The translations under genes were made by a program, and so were the position numbers. Shown here piece after piece: positions 27,330-37,611 of a DNA stretch of 64,000 bases. The stretch spans positions 62,001 to 126,000 of the forward strand of contig JADFZJ010000002.1 of assembly GCA_015232555.1 (NCBI GenBank), given 5' to 3'. Within the stretch, counting starts at the first letter, position 1, and each line of letters starts with the position of its first letter. The notes beneath the pieces were generated by a model. That model worked only from the letters and a program-made list of their open reading frames with translations, had not been told where the DNA came from and did no database searches. Source of the stretch: Desulfamplus sp. GTDB taxonomy: Bacteria > Desulfobacterota > Desulfobacteria > Desulfobacterales > Desulfobacteraceae.

Positions 27330-27451
27330 CAGTAATTTCGCTTATTTTTAGGTGTCATAGTTGCCTTAATTATTTTAGAACCTTAATTAAAAATTGAATA
27401 AGATGTTATAAAAATATGGAGGTTTATGTCAACATCAATTATACTTTATAG

Positions 27452-27502
27452 AACATAAGCAGCTTAGCTTCAATTATTGTTGAATTGAAATTCCTTAATC
27501 AT
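27452..27502 (+). repeat. Dispersed intergenic hairpin repeat, copy B
   Basis: AACATAAGCAGCTTAGCTTCAA is followed by TTATTGTTGAATTGAAATTCC. It is a full-length copy in the same orientation as copy A, lying in the gap ahead of the Fe-S protein gene. Confidence 0.75.
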
Positions 27503-27607
27503 AAAAGTAGCGACTTACGGCAGTGTGTCATCTCTACAGTTTAATGGTTTGTTATGTCCGTCAGGGTATGATCTTTGTAAAAATAAACGGGGGTTAAAAA
27601 ATATAAA

Positions 27608-28570
27608 ATGATACATACAATTACAAGACGAGCCTTTCTAAAAGGAACTGTAAGTACAGCCTGTTCCATTGCTGCAACGTCTTCTGTGGTAAAAGCAGCC
27701 GAGGCGTTAAAAAATGGAGAACCAATAGCCACTTTGATTGATATCACCAAATGTGTTGGATGTGAAGAGTGTGTTCACGCCTGCAAAAATGCAAATACAG
27801 ATAAATATCCCAAACCAGAAAAGCCATTCCCCCAAATGTATCCATCAGGCGTAAAGACTGAGGATTGGTCAGACAAAACCGATATAATTGAGAGACTGAC
27901 CCCGTATAACTGGCTCTATATTCAATCTGCTGCTGTTGATATGGACGGAGAAGAGATAGAGCTAAATATCCCAAGAAGATGTATGCACTGCACAAATCCG
28001 CCATGTGTAAAGCTCTGTCCATGGGGTTCTGCCATACAGCTTGATAACGGTATCTCAAGGATCGATTCTGATACCTGTCTTGGTGGAGCAAAATGTCAGA
28101 CAGTCTGCCCATGGTTAATACCTCAACGTCAAACAGGAGTTGGGCTTTATCTTGATATTTTACCCTCATTTGCTGGTAATGGTGTGATGTATAAATGCGA
28201 TCGCTGCTATAACAAAATTGCTCAAGGAGAAATTCCAGCCTGTATTGAAGCGTGCCCTGAAAATGTTCAGACAATAGGTTCAAGAGACCAAATTTTGAAG
28301 CAGGCTCACGAACTTGCAGCAAGTATGAACGGTTACATATACGGAGAGAAGGAAAATGGAGGTACAAACACATTTTATGTCTCTCCAGTTCCTTTTGAGA
28401 AGTTGAATGAGGTGATAGAAAAAGGTAAAGGAAAACCTCATCTTGCAAAAGTTGCAAACAGCATGGAGACAGGAGATAAACTTGCTATGGCAATGCTTTT
28501 TGCACCTATAGCTGGAGTTGTTGGAGCTGTGGCACGTTTCTACAGTATGAGTAAAAAAGATAATCAATAG
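27608..28570 (+). CDS. Tat-exported 4Fe-4S ferredoxin-type electron carrier (HybA/FdnH-like)
   Basis: This 320-aa protein has a twin-arginine signal (TRRAFLKG, then a hydrophobic Ala-rich core). Four cysteine clusters follow: CVGCEECVHAC, CMHCTNPPCVKLCP, CLGGAKCQTVCP and CDRCYNKIAQGEIPACIEACP, consistent with four [4Fe-4S] centres. A C-terminal hydrophobic segment (MAMLFAPIAGVVGAVARFY) anchors it to the membrane. It resembles the beta subunits of formate dehydrogenases and hydrogenases. The next gene encodes a cytochrome b-like gamma subunit, but no catalytic subunit is adjacent. Confidence 0.88.
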   Translation: MIHTITRRAFLKGTVSTACSIAATSSVVKAAEALKNGEPIATLIDITKCVGCEECVHACKNANTDKYPKPEKPFPQMYPSGVKTEDWSDKTDIIERLTPYNWLYIQSAAVDMDGEEIELNIPRRCMHCTNPPCVKLCPWGSAIQLDNGISRIDSDTCLGGAKCQTVCPWLIPQRQTGVGLYLDILPSFAGNGVMYKCDRCYNKIAQGEIPACIEACPENVQTIGSRDQILKQAHELAASMNGYIYGEKENGGTNTFYVSPVPFEKLNEVIEKGKGKPHLAKVANSMETGDKLAMAMLFAPIAGVVGAVARFYSMSKKDNQ

Positions 28571-28646
28571 TGCCAAAAATAAGGGTAACAAAAATTGGAA
28601 TTTTATTAACTATGGCTGGCAGCTTAACAAGTAAGGATTAAATAAT

Positions 28647-29057
28647 ATGACACTGCACGATAAAATTATCAGATATTTTTACATGACAACTTTTGCATTT
28701 CTAACATTAACTGGATTTGGTCAAATGCCGATATTCAAGCGTTATCGCATTGCCGATATTCCAGGATTGGGTTGGCTTGCCGAGTTTTATGTTACTCATG
28801 CAATGCACTATATATTTGCATCACTGCTTATCGGGCTTTGTAGTTACCTTTTAGCTGAAAATCTATTAAATGCAAGACAAGAGCTAAAAATCACAATAAC
28901 AGGATATGCAAAAGCTGTTATGATTTTAGGTTTGATTATAACTGGCGGGTTGATGATATTTAAAAATCTTTCAGGCACACCATATTCCCCCTTATGGTCT
29001 CTTTGCTTGATCTTTCTCATTTATCGTTATGTATGGTTCTTCTTGTTTTCAGCTTGA
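28647..29057 (+). CDS. Cytochrome b561-like membrane subunit with probable C-terminal frameshift
   Basis: This 136-aa protein has about four membrane helices and candidate haem histidines in VTHAMHYIF. It resembles the gamma subunit that passes electrons between quinone and an Fe-S partner, here the upstream gene. The frame stops at FFLFSA, but one base out of frame the DNA continues as VFSLITAIRKKGWTA and stops near 29092. That is a plausible basic cytoplasmic tail. A single missing base around 29040-29047 would explain it. Confidence 0.7.
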   Translation: MTLHDKIIRYFYMTTFAFLTLTGFGQMPIFKRYRIADIPGLGWLAEFYVTHAMHYIFASLLIGLCSYLLAENLLNARQELKITITGYAKAVMILGLIITGGLMIFKNLSGTPYSPLWSLCLIFLIYRYVWFFLFSA

Positions 29058-29143
29058 TAACAGCGATTAGAAAAAAAGGGTGGACAGCTTAAATCTCGTG
29101 TTTACATTCTCGGCAAGCCTTCATAGTTATCCATCTCTAAAAC

Positions 29144-29179
29144 ATGCAGGGAATCATATTAAAATATAAATCCCTGCAT
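29144..29179 (-). terminator. Hairpin between convergent cytochrome b and cbiK genes
   Basis: ATGCAGGGA (29144-29152) and TCCCTGCAT (29171-29179) form a perfect 9-base stem. The T-run is weak on the minus strand and absent on the plus strand, so termination strength is uncertain. Confidence 0.4.
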
Positions 29180-29208
29180 TAACTATAACATAGCGGCGAT
29201 GGTATTTT

Positions 29209-30126
29209 CTAAAAATGAGCCATAATAACTTTGATATGGTCAACCCAAATATTCACAAAATCGTCAAATTCAGCAGTTCCTTTCAAGACTGGCTCACACT
29301 TTATTCCTGCTTTGGTTAAAATTGACTTCCAAGAATCTTCCTCTTCTCCAGCCATATCATTTTTTGCATGATCTCCAGCAACAGACATAAACGGCATCAT
29401 GTATGCTTTTTTGATGTTTGATTTTAGCATCAGTGATTTGATATCTTCAATTCCAGGATAACCTTCGACTGTTCCGACAAAGATATTCGGGTCTTTAAGC
29501 TGAATCTGAAACATCAAAGCTGCGTAAAAGGCATTTGCAGGATGCGGAGTGCCGTGTCCCATCAAAACAACTGCTTCGTTTGCCTTTCTCTCTTTTGGGA
29601 TATTTTTCAAAATTGCATCAATAACTTTGACCATATCATCTTGTGTTGACATCATTGGATAGCCCAACATAACCTTTTCAAATCCTCCCATCTGGTTAAA
29701 CGCTCCAACGACTCTTTTCAGATCATCATATTCTTCACCCATAATGGTGTGGAGACTCTGCACAGCCAGATGGGTGAATCCTTCTGCACGCATTTTTGCC
29801 AAAGCAACCTCTGGAGCATCAAGAATCTTACCCTGTTTTGCAAGTTTGTTTCTGATTATGTGTGATGTGTATGCCCAGTAAACAGGAATATCAGGAAACG
29901 CAGCTTTTGTCTTTTTATCAATATTGTCAAAAGAGATTTGTGCACTCTCTTCACTTGAACCAAATGCCACAAGCAAAATTCCCTTTTTCGTCTCTCGTTT
30001 TTCGCCATGTTCTGCTGATGCTGCACTCGCAACAATAAGTGTAAAAATAATTGCCATAATAAAAATAATGCTTTTTTTAATAATACTCTTTTTAACGCTG
30101 CTACTAATTGTCGTTTTGCTTCCCAT
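29209..30126 (-). CDS. cbiK: Periplasmic sirohydrochlorin cobaltochelatase (CbiK-P type)
   Basis: This 305-aa protein has a signal peptide (about 1-38, hydrophobic core FIMAIIFTLIVASAASA) and the CbiK fold: ILLVAFGSSEESA, QSLHTIMGEEYDDL, metal-binding His regions GHGTPHPANAFY and GDHAKNDMAGEEEDSW. CbiK inserts cobalt into sirohydrochlorin in the early-cobalt B12 pathway. A secreted form (CbiK-P) is known from Desulfovibrio and is thought to act on periplasmic metal or haem-related tetrapyrrole chemistry. AGGAGA precedes the ATG. It lies away from the riboswitch-controlled operon at 38 kb. Confidence 0.93.
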   Translation of the reverse strand: MGSKTTISSSVKKSIIKKSIIFIMAIIFTLIVASAASAEHGEKRETKKGILLVAFGSSEESAQISFDNIDKKTKAAFPDIPVYWAYTSHIIRNKLAKQGKILDAPEVALAKMRAEGFTHLAVQSLHTIMGEEYDDLKRVVGAFNQMGGFEKVMLGYPMMSTQDDMVKVIDAILKNIPKERKANEAVVLMGHGTPHPANAFYAALMFQIQLKDPNIFVGTVEGYPGIEDIKSLMLKSNIKKAYMMPFMSVAGDHAKNDMAGEEEDSWKSILTKAGIKCEPVLKGTAEFDDFVNIWVDHIKVIMAHF

Positions 30127-30231
30127 TTTAAACTCTCCTAAATTGATGTTTTTTGTGGTTAATCATAAATTACCTGAGTGTTAGCAATAACATCTGTTGT
30201 TTAATCTATCCTGACACAGGAGCTATTTGGA

Positions 30232-32028
30232 TCAATATTTGTTTATAATTGAGAGTGCAGCCCTGATTCCATCTGATGCACTTGAGATAATTCCACCTGA
30301 ATGCCCGCTCCCCTCTCCTGACATATAGAGATTATCAAATCCTATGCAGCAGCAACTCTTTTCCCGCACCACCGAAACAGGTGAAGATGTTTTGCTCTCA
30401 AGTCCCATTATCAAACCTGTCTCAAAACCTCTTATTTTACGGCTGAAATTCTTTAATCCTTCACCGATTGAACTGCTTATTTCAGCAGGCAGAAGTTCCC
30501 ATAATGGTGCTGATTTTAATCCTAAGGGATAACTTGATTCTGTACTATTACCTGAACGACAAGAATTTAAATCGCAACCCGCATTGCTACGCTGAACCCT
30601 GTTTTCTCTCAATTTTTTATCAATGAAATCTTGTATTGTGCAAAATGGTGCGGCATATCCTCCTGAATACCCGTAAAAATCGTGTTCAATAGATTCCAGC
30701 CAATCAAGCACATCTTCTGCCCCCCTCCCCTCCCCTGCTGAGCCTGATTCTGAAATCAAACTATCAGGATTGACAGCCGCTACACAGGCAGCATTGGCAA
30801 ATTTTTCATTTCTCTGATAACGGCTCATCCCATTGACAATATTGGCATTTTCATAAGCTGTTGACGGCACTATAATACCTCCGGGGCACATGCAGAAGGT
30901 ATAGACAGGCAGATGACCATCTCCTCTTGAGGTTAAGCGGTATTCGGCAGCTTTAACTCCAGCTATAGATTTTTTCCCCCACTGTGCAATATTTATAAGC
31001 TCCTGAGGGTGTTCAACACGGCATCCAATGGCAAAATTTTTGGTTTTAAAAAGAACCCCTTTTGATATAAGCATTCTGTATGTCTCGTATGCTGAGTGTC
31101 CAGATGCGATTATAACTTCATCTGCCTCAATTTCATTATAATCTTCAATCTGACATACAGAGGATTCATACGAATCATCACTATGCGTGCTGTTTGAGCA
31201 GTTAGATTTTGCTGAACTGACCTGTGCCCCTATGACCTTACCATTTTTAATCTTCAAATCTTTGAGCATTGTTTCAAACAGAATCAAACCTCCGATATTG
31301 ATAAAAGATTTTCTCAGATTCTTGACTATCTGTTTTAGGTTATCACTTCCAAGGTGGGGGTGTGCCATGTATAGTATCTCTTGAGGTGCTCCTGCTTTGA
31401 CATAACTTGAGAGGACAAAATCTTTCTCTTTGCTGATATGTTTGCTTCTGGAAGTAAGTTTACCATCAGAAAATGTTCCAGCCCCCCCTTCGCCAAAAGC
31501 GTAATTAGTGACGGGATTGAATCTGCCTGTAGATTCAAACTCTTTTATAGATGCCTCGCGCTTTTTTACATCAGAGCCTCTCTCAATTATGGTGGTATTA
31601 AAGCCAGCTTTTTGTAATACGTAAGCTGCAAAAAAACCTGCTGGACCGCTGCCAACCACTAAAATTTTCTGTTCTCTTTTCCTGTATGGAATATCAAGCA
31701 GAGGTTTTAGGTGTGGAGTACAACAGATGGATTGCTGATATTGATTATCAGCTAAAACTCCTACCCTGATGAGCCAGTGGATATCACTCTTTTTTCGTGC
31801 ATCAAGGCTTTTGTGTAAAATCTTAAACTCAATTTTTTTCCGATTCGCCCCTGACAATTCGGATAGCCTTGATAATTCGGATAGTGCTGGCAGTTCGGAC
31901 AACTCTTGCAATTCGGAGAGTTTCACCAGTTCAGGATTGCCTCTTTTCATCTCTTTTAGTATTCCCTCTCTGAGCTGACTATCGCTGTAGTCTGTGGGCA
32001 TTTTCAACGAAATCTCATGGTATTCCAT
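30232..32028 (-). CDS. FAD-dependent dehydrogenase, COG2509 family
   Basis: This 598-aa flavoprotein, read from the ATG at 32028 (GAGGAG ten bases upstream), has an N-terminal alpha/beta domain ending HKSLDARKKSDIHWLIRVGV. Its FAD Rossmann motif is ILVVGSGPAGFFAAYVLQKAG, followed by GEGGAGTFSDGKLTSR, VIASGHSAYETY and the C-terminal LYMSGEGSGHSGGIISSASDG. These are hallmarks of COG2509 uncharacterised dehydrogenases. An unusual LSEL repeat (LSELQELSELPALSEL and on) is inserted in the N-terminal domain. A longer Cys-rich start at 32133 is less likely. Confidence 0.85.
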   Translation of the reverse strand: MEYHEISLKMPTDYSDSQLREGILKEMKRGNPELVKLSELQELSELPALSELSRLSELSGANRKKIEFKILHKSLDARKKSDIHWLIRVGVLADNQYQQSICCTPHLKPLLDIPYRKREQKILVVGSGPAGFFAAYVLQKAGFNTTIIERGSDVKKREASIKEFESTGRFNPVTNYAFGEGGAGTFSDGKLTSRSKHISKEKDFVLSSYVKAGAPQEILYMAHPHLGSDNLKQIVKNLRKSFINIGGLILFETMLKDLKIKNGKVIGAQVSSAKSNCSNSTHSDDSYESSVCQIEDYNEIEADEVIIASGHSAYETYRMLISKGVLFKTKNFAIGCRVEHPQELINIAQWGKKSIAGVKAAEYRLTSRGDGHLPVYTFCMCPGGIIVPSTAYENANIVNGMSRYQRNEKFANAACVAAVNPDSLISESGSAGEGRGAEDVLDWLESIEHDFYGYSGGYAAPFCTIQDFIDKKLRENRVQRSNAGCDLNSCRSGNSTESSYPLGLKSAPLWELLPAEISSSIGEGLKNFSRKIRGFETGLIMGLESKTSSPVSVVREKSCCCIGFDNLYMSGEGSGHSGGIISSASDGIRAALSIINKY

Positions 32029-32305
32029 ATAGTTGAAGCTCCTCTTGCTGTAATTTAACAAATATTTTTGTATTTTATGTAGGCAGTCTTTGCAGTTACT
32101 TTGTAATTGTGGACAAAGGCAAGCTCCTTGCATTTGTCAGATTTAAGAATTGACAACTTATGATAAATTATCAATTCTATGCTTAATCTATGCTGAAATT
32201 TTATTTATAACGCCCATACAATGACTTACACAACGATAAATGAAATTTAGTTAAGAGACTTTCACATAAAACAGCTTAAAACATCTTTTTAAGGATATTA
32301 AAACA

Positions 32306-32989
32306 ATGCCGCTCAACTCTTTTTCGCAAAATGCTTTTTCCCATGTATTCATAGATATTGGCAAGATAAAATCAATAATCCAAAGCAGCCATGGTGATCA
32401 AATGCTTATCGGGCTGACTGGAGGTATTGCAAGTGGAAAAACTACTGTAGCAGAGATGTTTAGGAGGTGTGGTGCACAAATTGTTGATTTTGATATTTTA
32501 TCAAGAGAGGCTGTTGAACTCGGAACTAAAGGTCTTGCAGACATTACCGCCTCCTTTGGCTTTACTATTCTTGATAAAAATGGATATTTAGATAGAAAAG
32601 CACTTTCACAGATTGTGTTTCAGGATAAAGAGAAGAGAAGAGAGCTTGAAAGAGTAATACATCCAGCAATGTTTGATCTGTTTTGTCAAAAGGTTAAGGA
32701 AGCTGCTTCTGAAAATGTCAAAACAGCTATCATTGCAGTGGCTCCGCTCCTTATTGAGATGAACCTTCAAATTTTATTTAATAAAGTGATTGTGGTCTAT
32801 GTCTCTTCTGATATTCAGCATAAAAGGTTAATGCAGCGGGAGAAAATTGATCAAAAGCGAGCTGATGCCATGATAGAATCACAACTGCCAATTGAGACAA
32901 AAAAAAAATATGCTGATTTTTTGATTGATAACTCAGGCATGGTTGAAAATACATTAAAGCAGGTGCAAGATGTATGGAAAAAATTATAA
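32306..32989 (+). CDS. coaE: Dephospho-CoA kinase
   Basis: This 227-aa P-loop kinase has MLIGLTGGIASGKTTVAEMF, QIVDFDILSREAV and KRRELERVIHPAMF, all diagnostic of CoaE, which makes CoA from dephospho-CoA. Family members normally begin at MLIGLTGG (ATG 32402). The longer start at 32306 is kept because AAGGA lies upstream of it, but the extra 32 residues may not be translated. It overlaps the following kinase gene by 20 bases. Confidence 0.93.
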   Translation: MPLNSFSQNAFSHVFIDIGKIKSIIQSSHGDQMLIGLTGGIASGKTTVAEMFRRCGAQIVDFDILSREAVELGTKGLADITASFGFTILDKNGYLDRKALSQIVFQDKEKRRELERVIHPAMFDLFCQKVKEAASENVKTAIIAVAPLLIEMNLQILFNKVIVVYVSSDIQHKRLMQREKIDQKRADAMIESQLPIETKKKYADFLIDNSGMVENTLKQVQDVWKKL

Positions 32990-35486
32990 ACATAAAAAAC
33001 AGCATCCTATAAAAAAACAGAACAAACAAGATGCTGGAAAAAAACAGTATGCACAACAGGAGCACATGAAACATAACTCCAAACAGGATACTATAAAAAA
33101 ACAGGCTAAACGGAGTTCCATAAAAAAACAGGCTATAAGAAGCAGGATTCTTAACATTAAAAAACATTATAATATGAATCCGCTGGACTTTATTAAAAAC
33201 TTCAGGATACGTTACAAACTGCTTTTTATTTACTCAGTTACATTCATTTTAACCATGGGGCTTGCAAGTCTTATCCTCTACACTATCGTAAAATCGACTG
33301 TTGAGAAAAATATTGAAAGTGAGCTGCAAAACTCAACAACAGCCATACTCAATAACGTCAAGACAGCGGTCTCTGTCTCAATAAAAAACCACATGCGGGC
33401 TACTGCAGAAAAAAATTATGAGATTATACAACATTTGTATAGTCTCCAGCAAAAAGGTGAGATTACACTTGAAGAGGCAAAAGAGAGAGCTTCTGATATT
33501 ATTCTATGTCAGAAAGTTGGAGTAACAGGGTATCTTTGTATTCTTGACGGAAAAGGGAAAGTGTTGAAACATCCTCAAAAGCTATTAGAGGGACTTGATA
33601 TCTCTGACCATAAATTTGTAAAACAGATGATTGCCATGAAAACTGGATATATTGAATATTTTTGGAAAAACCCTGATGATCTCTCTCCGCAGCCAAAAGC
33701 GTTGTATATCAACTACTTTGAACCTTGGGACTGGCTCATTACTGTATCGTCCTATCGCAAAGAATTTGAACGGCTTGTCAATATCAGCGATTTTAAAGAG
33801 AGTATTTCAAGTCAGAGGTTGGGTAAAACTGGTTACTCTTATGTAATGGATACAAAAGGCAATATAATTATCCACCCTGAACTTGAAGGGGTAAATGTTT
33901 TTTCAGATAAAAGGTTCTCCTCAAATTTTTATAACCAGATGCTTAAACAAAAGAACGGAAAATTTATCTATGAATGGAAAAATCCTAATGATGAACACTT
34001 TAGAAAAAAACTTGTTATATTCAATACTATTCCTGAGTATGAATGGATAGTTGCATCTGCAAACTATCTTGATGAGTTTTACTCCCCTCTTAATATCATC
34101 AGAAACATTATAATGATCATGGGAATTGCTTCCCTTATTATTTTTATTCCAGTTACATTTATGCTCAGTTCCACAATTACAAAACCGTTACGTGAACTTA
34201 TGAGCAGGTTTAATCAGGAGATTCATGATGGGTTCTCAGACAGGCTTGTTAGTATGCAGTCAGACGATGAAGTTGGACAGCTCGCTTTTTATTATAATAC
34301 ATTCATGGAAAAACTTGAACGATACAACAGAACTCTTCAAGCTGAAATAGTGGAAAGAAAGCTTGCACAAGAGGCTCTTGAGCTTAGTGAAGAGAAATAC
34401 CGCTCTTTGATGGATGCAACACCTGACCCGATTATAGTTTATAATATGGAAGGGGAAGTGACCTATCTAAACCCTGCTTTTACCCGCGTGTTTGGTTACA
34501 CCTTTGAGGAGAGTGCAGGTTATAGAATGGATAACTTTGTTCCTGAAGAGCACTGGCAAGAGGCTATGAATGCCGTTGGAATGATTTTAAAAGGTGAGCC
34601 TGTTGCTATAACAGAGACCATAAGAAGAGCAAAATCAGGTAAGCTTATTGATGTTAGTATTATAGGTTCTGTCTATAGAGACAAATATGGACGACCTGCT
34701 GGCATTGTTGTTACTCACAGAGATATCTCTGATGTGAAATTTCTTGAAAAAAGTATCATGGAAACAGGGGAGAGGGAGAGGCAGAAAATTGGGAATGATC
34801 TGCATGATGATCTTTGTCCTCATCTTATTGGTATTGAGGGATTGACCAAAGTATTGAAGCGTAAAGTACAAGGATACTCTTACGATGCAGGAAACCTTTC
34901 TGATAAAATTACAGAGCTTATAAAAGAGGCGATATCTAAAACAAGGCGTTTAGCAAGAGGGCTTTGTCCTGCCTATTTTGATTATGGGCTTGAGTCATCT
35001 TTAAGAGAACTTGTAAACAATATAAACCTTATACATCAGGTTGACTGCACTCTTGAATCCAGGGAAACAGTTGATGTCCGCAATCCAATGATAGTGATAA
35101 ATCTTTATCATATTGTAGGCGAAGCAGTTCAAAATGCTATCCGACATGGTAAGGCTGCCAAGATTGTAATTACGCTTGATATTGAGGATGGCAACCTTAA
35201 TCTTTCTGTCCGTGATAACGGAATTGGCATGGATAGTTCAATGGAGACCAAAGGAATGGGAATACGAATTATGAGCTACAGGGCAAAACTGATAGGTGCA
35301 TCATTCACAATTCAATCAAATAACAATAATATTGATGATGAAAAATATTCTCAAATTAGTAGTAATGTTCAATCTGATAGAGATGATAGAGAGATTACAA
35401 AAGCTCAATTAGTCAGAGAGCAAGGAACTTCAGTTATGCTGACACTTCCATTTGATACACTTTGTAATGAATTGAGAAGCAAGTAA
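32970..35486 (+). CDS. NarX-type sensor histidine kinase with tandem Cache, HAMP and PAS domains
   Basis: This 838-aa protein has a basic N-terminal tail with IKKQ three times and TM1 at about 83-104. Two Cache_2-like repeats follow (FEPWDWLITVSSYRKEF and the similar YEWIVASANYLDEF), then TM2 at about 378-400, HAMP, a PAS domain (about 480-590), HisKA_3 with ERERQKIGNDLHDDLC, and an HATPase domain. The HisKA_3 type usually pairs with a LuxR/NarL regulator, none of which is adjacent. An ATG at 33174 would remove the basic tail but has no ribosome site. Overlap with coaE suggests translational coupling. Confidence 0.88.
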   Translation: MYGKNYKHKKQHPIKKQNKQDAGKKQYAQQEHMKHNSKQDTIKKQAKRSSIKKQAIRSRILNIKKHYNMNPLDFIKNFRIRYKLLFIYSVTFILTMGLASLILYTIVKSTVEKNIESELQNSTTAILNNVKTAVSVSIKNHMRATAEKNYEIIQHLYSLQQKGEITLEEAKERASDIILCQKVGVTGYLCILDGKGKVLKHPQKLLEGLDISDHKFVKQMIAMKTGYIEYFWKNPDDLSPQPKALYINYFEPWDWLITVSSYRKEFERLVNISDFKESISSQRLGKTGYSYVMDTKGNIIIHPELEGVNVFSDKRFSSNFYNQMLKQKNGKFIYEWKNPNDEHFRKKLVIFNTIPEYEWIVASANYLDEFYSPLNIIRNIIMIMGIASLIIFIPVTFMLSSTITKPLRELMSRFNQEIHDGFSDRLVSMQSDDEVGQLAFYYNTFMEKLERYNRTLQAEIVERKLAQEALELSEEKYRSLMDATPDPIIVYNMEGEVTYLNPAFTRVFGYTFEESAGYRMDNFVPEEHWQEAMNAVGMILKGEPVAITETIRRAKSGKLIDVSIIGSVYRDKYGRPAGIVVTHRDISDVKFLEKSIMETGERERQKIGNDLHDDLCPHLIGIEGLTKVLKRKVQGYSYDAGNLSDKITELIKEAISKTRRLARGLCPAYFDYGLESSLRELVNNINLIHQVDCTLESRETVDVRNPMIVINLYHIVGEAVQNAIRHGKAAKIVITLDIEDGNLNLSVRDNGIGMDSSMETKGMGIRIMSYRAKLIGASFTIQSNNNNIDDEKYSQISSNVQSDRDDREITKAQLVREQGTSVMLTLPFDTLCNELRSK

Positions 35487-35523
35487 CATTATAAAAAGTG
35501 TCAGCGGCACAAATCGAACACTT

Positions 35524-37584
35524 TTACAGATTTTTCAACGCATTTCCAGCCTCTTCGATTGTAGAGTAAATATGAGGCTCTAAATTTTTCTGCTGCAAGG
35601 CATCACCAAGTTTTATCCGCTGGAATGCACTTGTTGTATATCGTGTTACATAGGCATAAAGTTCATCTACAAGACCTTTAACCATAAGTGTATATTCATC
35701 TAAAATTTCAGGATTGATATAAAAATTATCGTAATTGACAATAGTATAGACCCGCTTGTTGAGAGGACGAATAATTCTCTCAACCGCCTCTTTAACATCT
35801 CTGATTTCATCTCTTGTCTGGATTGAGAAGCCTTCAAAATTGACAAAAAAGAGATTATCTTTTTCATTGTAGGTTAGCCGCTTATCTAACGAAATATTGA
35901 GCATATCCTCTTTTAATCCCATTATCTCATCAATAAATATTCTTGAATCCATCAAAGTTAGAGGATTATCCATTATTGGCTTAAAATCCATATTTGCAAG
36001 AATATCTTTTTCAATATTAATGCCTGGTGCAATCTCAGTAAGTGTAACTCCTTCTGGGGTAAGTTTAAATACACACCTTTCAGTTATATAAAGCACGGGC
36101 TGCCCTTTTTTAACAGCATATTTGCCACTAAAAGTAACATGTTCAACATGCTCAATAAACTTTTTAGATTTACCCTCCTGATCAATTGAAAGCCTGCCAT
36201 TTTGAACATATACTTTAAGCCCTCCTGCTGTAAATGTTCCAACAAACACAACCTTTTTTGCATTCTGGCTGATATTAATAAATCCACCTGCACCCGCAAG
36301 TTTTGGACCAAATTTGCTCACATTCAGATTACCGTGCTGATCTGATTGAGCAAGACCAAGAAAGGCAATATCAAGACCTCCGCCATCATAAAAGTCAAAC
36401 TGGGCAGGCTGATCAATCAGAACATCTGTATTTGTAGCAGCACCAAAATTAAGACCCCCGGCAGGCACGCCTCCAATAACTCCTGGCTCTGCTGTAAGTG
36501 TCAGATAATCAAGTATATTCTCCTCATTAGCAACGCTTGCAACACCTTCTGGCATACCAATTCCAAGATTTACGATATCGTTTGTATTAAGCTCTAAAGC
36601 AGCCCTTCGGGCAATGATCTTTCTTTCACTCATACTCATAGGCTTGATTGACTGCATAGGAACTTTTATCTCTGAACTAAAAGATGGGTTGTAAATCTCT
36701 GCAAATGTCTGCCAGTGGTTTTCAGGCTTTGATACAACAACGCAGTCAACCATAATGCCCGGTATTTTGACTAATCTTGAGTTTAAAGTTCCTTTTTGGG
36801 CAATTCTCTCTACCTGAACAATCACAACTCCGCCTGAATTTTTTGCAGCAGTTGCTATTGCAAGGGATTCCAAAAATAGAGCCTCTTTCTCCATAGTGAT
36901 GTTGCCGTCAGTATCAGCAGTAGTTCCTCGTAACAGTGCAACATTAATTGGAATTGTCTTATATGCAAGATACTCTTTTCCGTCAAAATAGATAACCTCT
37001 ACAAGGTCTTCAGTGGTAAGAGAGTTTATTTTTCCTCCTCCATTTCTTGGGTCAACAAATGTTCCAAGTCCAACTGTAGTGATTGTTCTTGGTTTTTTTG
37101 CAGCAATATCTCTGTAAAGATGCGATATAACCCCTTGTGGCAGATTGTATGAGATTATTTTATTTTCAACTGCAAGTTTTTGCAGCTTTGGTACAAGTCC
37201 CCAATGTCCTCCAATAACTCTTCTGACAAGCCCTTCATGCCCTAAATGGTTAAGACCTCTTGAAACTCCATCGCCCTGCCCTGCTGCATACAGAAGAGTC
37301 AAATCTTTTGGATTGCCTGTTTTTAGAAAATATTCCTCAAGATCAATGGCAAGTTGTTCTGGAAATCCAATGCCAACAAAACCACCTGTGGCAACAGTAT
37401 CCCCTGATCTGATAAGCTGTATTGCCTCTTCACTTGAGACGATTTTACCCTTTTTTGCCCGCACAGGTGTGAGTGTTGACAGCATAGGATGTCCGCTTTT
37501 AGACGGGGCACTATTTTTTGAACCTACATTTGATTGAACTGGCTCAGGAATCTTGGAATATTTATTGATGTTATTTTCTGGCAT
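35524..37584 (-). CDS. Acyl-CoA:acetate/propionate CoA-transferase (family I) with C-terminal extension
   Basis: This 686-aa protein fuses the alpha and beta halves of a family I CoA-transferase. The N-half has [19 protein letters not shown] and the C-half [14 protein letters not shown], and the catalytic Glu is in [14 protein letters not shown]. It transfers CoA between acyl-CoA and carboxylates such as acetate or propionate. Typical Pct/YdiF enzymes are about 520-530 residues. Here about 150 extra residues follow (from roughly 540), with no motif I recognise. CAGGAG lies upstream of the ATG. Confidence 0.88.
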   Translation of the reverse strand: MPENNINKYSKIPEPVQSNVGSKNSAPSKSGHPMLSTLTPVRAKKGKIVSSEEAIQLIRSGDTVATGGFVGIGFPEQLAIDLEEYFLKTGNPKDLTLLYAAGQGDGVSRGLNHLGHEGLVRRVIGGHWGLVPKLQKLAVENKIISYNLPQGVISHLYRDIAAKKPRTITTVGLGTFVDPRNGGGKINSLTTEDLVEVIYFDGKEYLAYKTIPINVALLRGTTADTDGNITMEKEALFLESLAIATAAKNSGGVVIVQVERIAQKGTLNSRLVKIPGIMVDCVVVSKPENHWQTFAEIYNPSFSSEIKVPMQSIKPMSMSERKIIARRAALELNTNDIVNLGIGMPEGVASVANEENILDYLTLTAEPGVIGGVPAGGLNFGAATNTDVLIDQPAQFDFYDGGGLDIAFLGLAQSDQHGNLNVSKFGPKLAGAGGFINISQNAKKVVFVGTFTAGGLKVYVQNGRLSIDQEGKSKKFIEHVEHVTFSGKYAVKKGQPVLYITERCVFKLTPEGVTLTEIAPGINIEKDILANMDFKPIMDNPLTLMDSRIFIDEIMGLKEDMLNISLDKRLTYNEKDNLFFVNFEGFSIQTRDEIRDVKEAVERIIRPLNKRVYTIVNYDNFYINPEILDEYTLMVKGLVDELYAYVTRYTTSAFQRIKLGDALQQKNLEPHIYSTIEEAGNALKNL

Positions 37585-37611
37585 ATTTAATCTCCTGTCT
37601 GTTAAAGCGTA

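Noticed and set aside
27744-28457. 237-codon minus-strand open frame across the Fe-S protein gene
   Set aside because: The plus strand encodes a clear four-cluster ferredoxin; the antisense frame has no family features and Cys/Leu-rich nonsense composition.
35494-35525. AAAAGTGT/ACACTTTT stem between the NarX-type kinase and CoA-transferase genes
   Set aside because: Short AT-rich arms with a 16-base loop overlapping a stop codon; too weak to call as a terminator.
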